From assembly GCA_947254895.1 (NCBI GenBank), contig CAMYEY010000037.1, positions 1-12,056 of the forward strand: 12,056 bases of DNA, given 5' to 3'. The notes under the pieces are model-generated. The model saw nothing but the letters and a program-made list of their open reading frames with translations. It was not told the origin of the DNA and did not search any database. Position 1 is the first letter of the stretch. The number at the start of each line of letters is the position of its first letter. Source of the stretch: an uncultured Clostridia bacterium (GTDB lineage: Bacteria; Bacillota; Clostridia; Saccharofermentanales; DTU023). The translations under genes were made by a program, and so were the position numbers. Positions 7,691 to 12,056 of this stretch are shown piece after piece.

Positions 7691-10600
7691 CTAATCGTCT
7701 TGGTCTAATTCATCATCCTCAGACAAGTCGTCAGCAAAATCGTCCTCATCCTCGTCTTCATCTTCGTCACTCGACAATTCACCATTCGGGTCAAAGTGAA
7801 CTTCTGTAAAGCCTGCATCGGTAAGCCCCTCCATTGAAGCTTCTCCGAACAGTTCTTTATAGGTTTCAGACGTTGTATCAGGAACCTCATCTACCGTGTC
7901 ATCATCTTCGACATTGATCGCCTCTCCCTTAGAATTGACGGTCACATCGAGAGCCAAACTCTGTAACTCCTTAATCAAGACCCGGAAGGCTTCAGGCACA
8001 CCAGGTTCAGGAATATTTTGACCCTTGACGATGGCTTCATAGGTTTTAGTTCTGCCCTGGATATCATCCGACTTAACGGTCAGCATTTCCTGCAAGGTAT
8101 ATGCAGCACCATAAGCCTCAAGAGCCCAAACCTCCATCTCGCCGAAACGTTGGCCGCCAAATTGGGCTTTACCACCCAAGGGCTGCTGGGTAACAAGGGA
8201 GTAGGGGCCAATTGACCTAGCATGGATCTTATCATCAATCAAGTGGTTGAGTTTCAGATAATACATGACCCCAACCGTTACGCGATTTTCGAAAGGCTCA
8301 CCTGTCCGACCGTCATAGAGAACAGTCTTACCATCCTCATCCATGCCGGCCTCCTTAAGGACATCAACAATATCGTCTTCGTTCGCACCATCAAATACCG
8401 GGACGGCTATCTTCCAGCCAAGCTTTCTGGCTGCCATACCCATATGAACCTCCAGGAGCTGGCCGATATTCATTCTGGACGGAACACCCAAGGGGTTAAG
8501 GACGATATCAAGCGGGGTACCATCGGCCATATAAGGCATATCTTCTTGAGGCAAAATCAAGGAGACAACACCCTTATTACCGTGGCGTCCAGCCATTTTA
8601 TCACCTACCGAGATCTTTCTCTTTTCAGCGATATAGACCCTGACCATCTTGGTCACACCATGTTTTAATTCATCGCCATCTTCCCGGTTAAAGACATTAA
8701 TATCGACGACGACACCAGACTCACCGTGGGGTACTCGGGTTGAAGTGTCTCTTACCTCTCTGACTTTTTCGCCAAAGATTGACCTATAGAGGCGCTCTTC
8801 CGGAGTAAGTTCTGTTTCGCCTTTAGGTGAAATTTTACCTACTAGAATATCACCGGACCTAACCTCAGCCCCGATACGAACAATACCATCCTCATCTAGG
8901 TTGGTGAGGGCATCATCGCTGACATTAGGAATTTCACGAGTGATTTCTTCCGGTCCAAGCTTGGTATCACGGGCTTCACACTCGTATTCTGTAATATGAA
9001 TCGAAGTATACACATCATCTTGAACCAGGCGTTCACTGATCAAGACAGCATCCTCGTAGTTGTAACCTTCCCAGGCCATAAAACCAATCAAGGGGTTCTT
9101 ACCCAAAGCCAATTCGCCGTGATCGGTCGAAGGACCATCTGCTAGGATATCGCCGGCCTTAATTTCATCGCCTAGTCTGACAAGAGGAATTTGGTTAACA
9201 CAGGTTCCCTGGTTAGACCGCTTATATTTCAGAACAGGGTAGACCACCTCAGTCTTACTACCTTTAACCTTGAGCCTAATTTCGTCGGCCGAGACAAAGG
9301 ATACAACCCCATCTTCTTTTGCAACAATGCAAACACCCGAATCCTTAGCTGCACGGTATTCCATCCCGGTTCCGATGATAGGTGACTCGGGCTTAATCAA
9401 GGGAACCGCCTGCCTCTGCATGTTAGATCCCATCAGGGCCCTGTTGGCATCGTCGTTACCTAAGAAAGGGATGAGGGAAGTAGCCACAGAAACCAGCTGC
9501 TTTGGCGAAACGTCCATCAAGTCAACTTCTTCCGGTGGTAACTCCAGGAACTGGTCCAGATAACGGCAGAAGATCCGATCATTAACAAAACGCCCATTTT
9601 CATCCAAGGGTTCGTTGGCCTGGGCAATATTGAAATAATCTTCCTCATCTGCGGTCATATAACGAATCTCGTCCGTCACCACCTGGTTAACCTTATCGTA
9701 AACCCGATACGGAGTTTCTAAGAAGCCGTAGCTATTGACCCGGGCATAGGTTGCCAAGGAGTTAATCAAACCGATATTCGGTCCTTCCGGCGTTTCAATT
9801 GGGCACATCCGGCCATAATGAGAAGAATGTACGTCACGTACTTCAAAGTTTGCCCGTTCTCTGGAAAGTCCACCAGGTCCCAAAGCCGACAAACGTCTTT
9901 TGTGAGTCAGCTCAGCTAGGGGGTTAGGTTGATCCAGGAACTGGGAAAGCTGGGAAGAGCCAAAAAATTCTTTGATAGCAGCAGAAATCGGCCGAGTATT
10001 GATAATCTGTTTCGGTGTAGCCTCATCCAGGTCTTGCATGGCCTGCATCCGCTCACGAACCACCCGGTCCATTCTAGAAAATCCGATTCGCATTTGATTC
10101 TGTAAAAGCTCACCAACTGACCTCACCCGGCGGTTACCCAGGTGGTCAATATCATCGGTATGCCCTACGTTATATCTCAAGTTGAGGAAATAAGAGATAG
10201 AAGACAAGATATCATCGATCGTCAAGTGGAATGGACAAAGTTGATGTTTGGCATTAGCCAACTCTTGTTTGAGCACCAACAATTTGTCCTGGCCCTTTTC
10301 CAATTTTTCGATATCTCCAATGATCTCATCCAGGACCGGAGTATAAACCTTTTCTTTAATCCCTACCTCTTTCTCCGGATCAAAGTCTGTAAAGTTGAGG
10401 TCCGGGAAAGCTTTTGCCAGGTATGTTACCAGATCAACCCGATTGTTCCCGTAAACCCTAATGCTGTGGTCAAGCTCTATGATGGAATGTCCCTCACGGC
10501 TGAGAGGCACAATATCCACCTTGTTGATACCGGCATTTTGAATAGCCTCGCCCATCTCGTGGGTAACCACATCGCCTTCCATAGCTAAAATCTCACCATC

Positions 10601-11491
10601 TTGGTCGACTAAGGTCTCAGCTAGGCGGTGGCCAACCAGACGTTTGCTGATTGCCAGCTTTTTATTTAATTTATAAATACCAACGTGAGCCAGGTCATAG
10701 CGGCCCGGATCAAAAAACATATTATTGAGATAGCTCCTAGCACCCTCTGTGGTATAGACTTCACCAGGTCTCAACTTTTTAAACATCTCCTGGGAACCAT
10801 CTTCCTGGTTGTTGCAGCCATCTTTTTCCATGGTAGCCTTGAGGTACTGGTCTTCGCCCAGAATTTCCATAATTTCCTGGTTCGAACCAAGGCCCAGAGC
10901 CCTTAAAAAGATAGTGAGGTGAAACTTTCTGGTCCGGTCTACCCGGATCCAATTTATGCCATTCCCGTCAGTCTCATACTCCAGCCAAGCGCCTCGATTA
11001 GGTATGATCTGAGCAGTATAGATATCTTGGTTGTTTTTATCTTTTTCTTTACCGAAGTAGGCCGAGGGTGAACGAACCAACTGAGAAATGATAACCCTCT
11101 CCGCACCATTGATGATAAAGGTTCCCGTATCTGTCATGATTGGGAATTCACCTATATAGATCTGTTGTTCTTTAACAACATCATCTTTCTTATTATGGAG
11201 TCTCACCATAACACGCATGGGAGCAGCATAATTGACGTCACGTTCCTTGCATTCTACAATCGAATAGCTAGGCTTACTCGTGTCAAATTCCGTCTCTAAG
11301 AAAGTTAGTTCGATGTCACCAGAGAAATCTCTTATCGGAGAGACATCGTCAAGGACTTCCTGCATCCCCTCATTAAGAAACCATTTATAAGAATTCTTTT
11401 GAATTGCAACTAAGTCTGGAATATCTAGAACTTCATTAATTTTAGAATAAGACATTCTTTCGACGCGTCCATACTGAACGGGTTTCACCAT
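7691..11491 (-). CDS. rpoB: DNA-directed RNA polymerase subunit beta
   Basis: This subunit of about 1266 residues pairs with beta' and forms the rifampicin pocket and part of the active centre. Recognisable blocks include GTFIINGAERVIISQLVRSP near 124-143, the rifampicin region FFGSSQLSQF..THKRRLSALGPGG at 509-541, CPIETPEGPNIGLI at 563-576, GDKMAGRHGNKG near 963-974, and the beta' contact region GGKAQFGGQRFGEMEVWALEAYGAA split over 1106-1130. The frame is open to a TTG at 11497, but that codon directly abuts the ribosome binding site. ATG 11491 sits 6 nt after GAGAGGTGG and gives MVKPVQYG, the usual form of this N terminus, so I chose it. The last 70 residues are strongly acidic with a DEDEDEDEDD run. 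No large lineage insertions are seen. It is the first gene of the operon after a structured leader. Confidence 0.98.
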   Translation of the reverse strand: MVKPVQYGRVERMSYSKINEVLDIPDLVAIQKNSYKWFLNEGMQEVLDDVSPIRDFSGDIELTFLETEFDTSKPSYSIVECKERDVNYAAPMRVMVRLHNKKDDVVKEQQIYIGEFPIMTDTGTFIINGAERVIISQLVRSPSAYFGKEKDKNNQDIYTAQIIPNRGAWLEYETDGNGINWIRVDRTRKFHLTIFLRALGLGSNQEIMEILGEDQYLKATMEKDGCNNQEDGSQEMFKKLRPGEVYTTEGARSYLNNMFFDPGRYDLAHVGIYKLNKKLAISKRLVGHRLAETLVDQDGEILAMEGDVVTHEMGEAIQNAGINKVDIVPLSREGHSIIELDHSIRVYGNNRVDLVTYLAKAFPDLNFTDFDPEKEVGIKEKVYTPVLDEIIGDIEKLEKGQDKLLVLKQELANAKHQLCPFHLTIDDILSSISYFLNLRYNVGHTDDIDHLGNRRVRSVGELLQNQMRIGFSRMDRVVRERMQAMQDLDEATPKQIINTRPISAAIKEFFGSSQLSQFLDQPNPLAELTHKRRLSALGPGGLSRERANFEVRDVHSSHYGRMCPIETPEGPNIGLINSLATYARVNSYGFLETPYRVYDKVNQVVTDEIRYMTADEEDYFNIAQANEPLDENGRFVNDRIFCRYLDQFLELPPEEVDLMDVSPKQLVSVATSLIPFLGNDDANRALMGSNMQRQAVPLIKPESPIIGTGMEYRAAKDSGVCIVAKEDGVVSFVSADEIRLKVKGSKTEVVYPVLKYKRSNQGTCVNQIPLVRLGDEIKAGDILADGPSTDHGELALGKNPLIGFMAWEGYNYEDAVLISERLVQDDVYTSIHITEYECEARDTKLGPEEITREIPNVSDDALTNLDEDGIVRIGAEVRSGDILVGKISPKGETELTPEERLYRSIFGEKVREVRDTSTRVPHGESGVVVDINVFNREDGDELKHGVTKMVRVYIAEKRKISVGDKMAGRHGNKGVVSLILPQEDMPYMADGTPLDIVLNPLGVPSRMNIGQLLEVHMGMAARKLGWKIAVPVFDGANEDDIVDVLKEAGMDEDGKTVLYDGRTGEPFENRVTVGVMYYLKLNHLIDDKIHARSIGPYSLVTQQPLGGKAQFGGQRFGEMEVWALEAYGAAYTLQEMLTVKSDDIQGRTKTYEAIVKGQNIPEPGVPEAFRVLIKELQSLALDVTVNSKGEAINVEDDDTVDEVPDTTSETYKELFGEASMEGLTDAGFTEVHFDPNGELSSDEDEDEDEDDFADDLSEDDELDQDD

Positions 11492-11497
11492 CAACAA

Positions 11498-11715
11498 CCA
11501 CCTCTCGAATTAACCACAATGTGGATGTACGGTTTTGGCACACCCTTTACTTCTCTCAAAAGCCCTGGCAGAGGGCCTTCTGCCAACAGGCCCGATAGTT
11601 AGTAAAGACTTTTGCTTGACCGCACTGCCTTAAATGATATAATAACTATGCTTCATAGTAATTCTGTCCCTTGCCGGTGCTTGAAAATAAAGACAAGCGT
11701 AAACAATGGCACAGT
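11498..11715 (-). promoter_or_regulatory. structured 5' leader of the rpoBC mRNA
   Basis: About 215 nt separate the predicted transcription start from rpoB. The leader contains three hairpins. Near its start, ACTATG/CATAGT pair at 11645-11659. In the middle, TGGCAGA/TCTGCCA pair at 11566-11585 with a GGGCCT-complement loop, extended by a GCC/GGC clamp; four Us (11558-11561) follow, making it terminator-like. This hairpin is enclosed by a further 7-bp stem, CTTTACT (11545-11551) with AGTAAAG (11601-11607). Near the gene, CCAC/GTGG pair at 11514-11524, and the same CCAC could instead pair with GTGG in the ribosome binding site (11498-11506). Attenuation or translational control of polymerase synthesis is a fair inference. 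The Lacto-rpoB motif of lactic acid bacteria is a known analogue in position, but I cannot claim it is the same fold. Confidence 0.5.
11616..11643 (+). promoter_or_regulatory. plus-strand promoter inside the rpoB leader
   Basis: TTGACC (11616-11621) and a consensus TATAAT (11638-11643) are separated by 16 bp, with TG one base before the -10 (TGaTATAAT, extended -10). This is one of the best sigma-A type sites in the window and points away from rpoB, toward the right edge. The predicted start is near 11650. No convincing coding region follows: the ATG at 11648 opens a 31-codon frame without a ribosome binding site. Confidence 0.5.
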
Positions 11716-11720
11716 AAATA

Positions 11721-11749
11721 ATTCTACCATGCTGATTTTTTAGTGTCAA
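11721..11749 (-). promoter_or_regulatory. rpoBC promoter
   Basis: On the minus strand a perfect -35 TTGACA (11744-11749) and the -10 TAGAAT (11721-11726) are separated by an ideal 17-bp spacer, with TG one base before the -10. The 20 bp upstream of the -35 are rich in A-runs (CAAAAAAGAAAAAC), resembling an UP element. The predicted start is near 11715. The strength suits a highly expressed operon. Confidence 0.8.
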
Positions 11750-11967
11750 CATGGTTTTTCTTTTTTGAGCAAATCCTAATTGCACCCAAAACAGCTTAAT
11801 CTTAGGTGATTTTGCTTTTCCCGGTAGACTCTGTTGTCGCCGGATAATTTTGCTTTCATTGTTTCAGTGGTAGAAGAGCTAAAACGGTAACTATTGAAAA
11901 ATTACCATCCTACAATAATCGTCAGACCCCAGACTCATCAGCAGAAAGATCAAGATGGTAACAAACG
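11750..11967. other. 218 bp without a recognised gene
   Basis: Between the rpoB promoter and the bidirectional terminator I see no coding region with a ribosome binding site on either strand. The longest minus-strand frame from an ATG is 27 codons, without a Shine-Dalgarno sequence. The stretch holds the competing TTACC/GGTAA inverted repeats noted for the possible plus-strand transcript, and an A-rich segment next to the rpoB -35 element. Confidence 0.6.
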
Positions 11968-12006
11968 AAAAGAGAGCCATCCCCTTTGGGGAACAGCTCT
12001 CTTTTT
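11968..12006. terminator. strong bidirectional intrinsic terminator
   Basis: AAAAGAGAGC (11968-11977) pairs perfectly with GCTCTCTTTT (11996-12005). An inner CCCC-TTT-GGGG stem is set off by a small internal loop. Because the stem ends in A-runs and T-runs it gives a U-tract on both strands: CTCTCTTTTT on plus and CTCTCTTTTCGTTTG on minus. On the minus strand it would end the gene upstream of rpoB, often rplL in this part of the genome. On the plus strand it would end any transcript from the promoter at 11616-11643. Confidence 0.85.
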
Positions 12007-12025
12007 ATCAATTGGTCAACTCAGT

Positions 12026-12056
12026 TTAGCTTAACCGATCAGCCAATCTATTTAGG
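12026..12056 (-). CDS. possible C-terminal end of an upstream gene
   Basis: One minus-strand frame is open from the window edge to TAA at 12026-12028 and would end LNRLADRLS. It stops 20 nt before the strong terminator, a natural spacing for a gene end. The tail does not resemble the lysine-ending C terminus usual for ribosomal protein L7/L12. Nine residues are too few to identify anything, and the frame may be chance. Confidence 0.2.
   Translation of the reverse strand, partial: LNRLADRLS

Larger units (their letters stand above)
11650..12006 (+). ncRNA. possible non-coding or antisense transcript opposite the rpoB promoter
   Basis: This roughly 355-nt interval is bounded by the plus-strand promoter at 11616-11643 and the intrinsic terminator at 11968-12006. 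It has no recognisable gene. The first about 65 nt would be antisense to the start of the rpoB leader. Internal pairings include GGTAA (11886-11890) with TTACC (11902-11906), and TTACCATC (11902-11909) with GATGGTAA (11954-11961), which compete for the same bases. It does not match tmRNA, RNase P RNA or another RNA family I can recognise. Existence of the transcript is inferred only from its ends. Confidence 0.25.

Noticed and set aside
8222..8668. 148-codon plus-strand frame inside rpoB
   Set aside because: It lies fully opposite the conserved beta coding sequence, has no ribosome binding site or promoter, and is an expected shadow of that codon use. The same applies to the similar frame at 10142-10588.
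11648..11743. 31-codon plus-strand frame after the opposing promoter
   Set aside because: There is no ribosome binding site, the ATG lies at or before the predicted transcription start, and the peptide resembles nothing recognisable.
11914..11941. Hammerhead ribozyme-like core on the minus strand: CTGATGA followed by GTC...GAC and GAT
   Set aside because: The CTGATGA box and a 3-bp stem II are present, but the required GAAA after stem II reads GATT, and I find no stem III with a cleavage triplet. Probably chance.
1..12056. CRISPR arrays, insertion sequences, prophage, toxin-antitoxin or defence genes, tRNA and rRNA
   Set aside because: I saw no regularly spaced repeats, transposase motifs, terminal repeats, tRNA cloverleaf or rRNA signature; every long coding region is assigned to a housekeeping or transport family.

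Overview
This window looks like a chromosomal core-genome segment of a Bacillota bacterium, probably of the class Clostridia. The evidence is the form of the RNA polymerase genes: beta' is about 1183 residues with two intact zinc sites and none of the large insertions of Gram-negative polymerases. Beta starts MVKPVQYG, has a Bacillus/Clostridium-like rifampicin pocket, and ends in an acidic tail. Strong GGAGG-type ribosome binding sites, TG-extended -10 promoters, a lipoprotein-anchored ABC transporter and a C69 dipeptidase fit the same picture. I cannot name a genus from this sequence alone.

Layout, left to right. (1) 1-1082, plus strand: the C-terminal three quarters of a C69-family dipeptidase (PepD type) whose start and catalytic Cys lie outside the window. 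(2) 1132-3922, minus strand, convergent with it: a three-gene ABC importer operon in the order lipoprotein binding protein, permease, ATPase. It belongs to the family that contains the Streptococcus TrpXYZ system and aromatic amino acid binding lipoproteins. It has its own promoter, a perfect 19-bp dyad over the -10/+1 region, and a terminator-like hairpin between the binding-protein and permease genes. (3) 4013-4042: a hairpin ending the polymerase operon. (4) 4064-7615 rpoC and 7691-11491 rpoB, both minus strand. (5) 11492-12056: about 560 bp without a recognisable gene. It holds the rpoB promoter, a roughly 215-nt structured 5' leader, a well-formed plus-strand promoter inside that leader, and a very strong bidirectional terminator.

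Functionally, the two large genes encode the beta and beta' subunits that form the catalytic core of RNA polymerase. They are transcribed as one unit from the promoter at 11721-11749. The ABC importer and the dipeptidase suggest amino acid and peptide scavenging, but they are separate transcription units.

The most interesting material is non-coding. Two good promoters face each other about 65 bp apart (start to start) at the head of rpoB. The rpoB leader can form a two-tier hairpin plus an alternative pairing that would cover the ribosome binding site. A putative roughly 355-nt plus-strand transcript runs from the opposing promoter to the bidirectional terminator. I found no CRISPR array, tRNA, rRNA, transposon or novel defence system.
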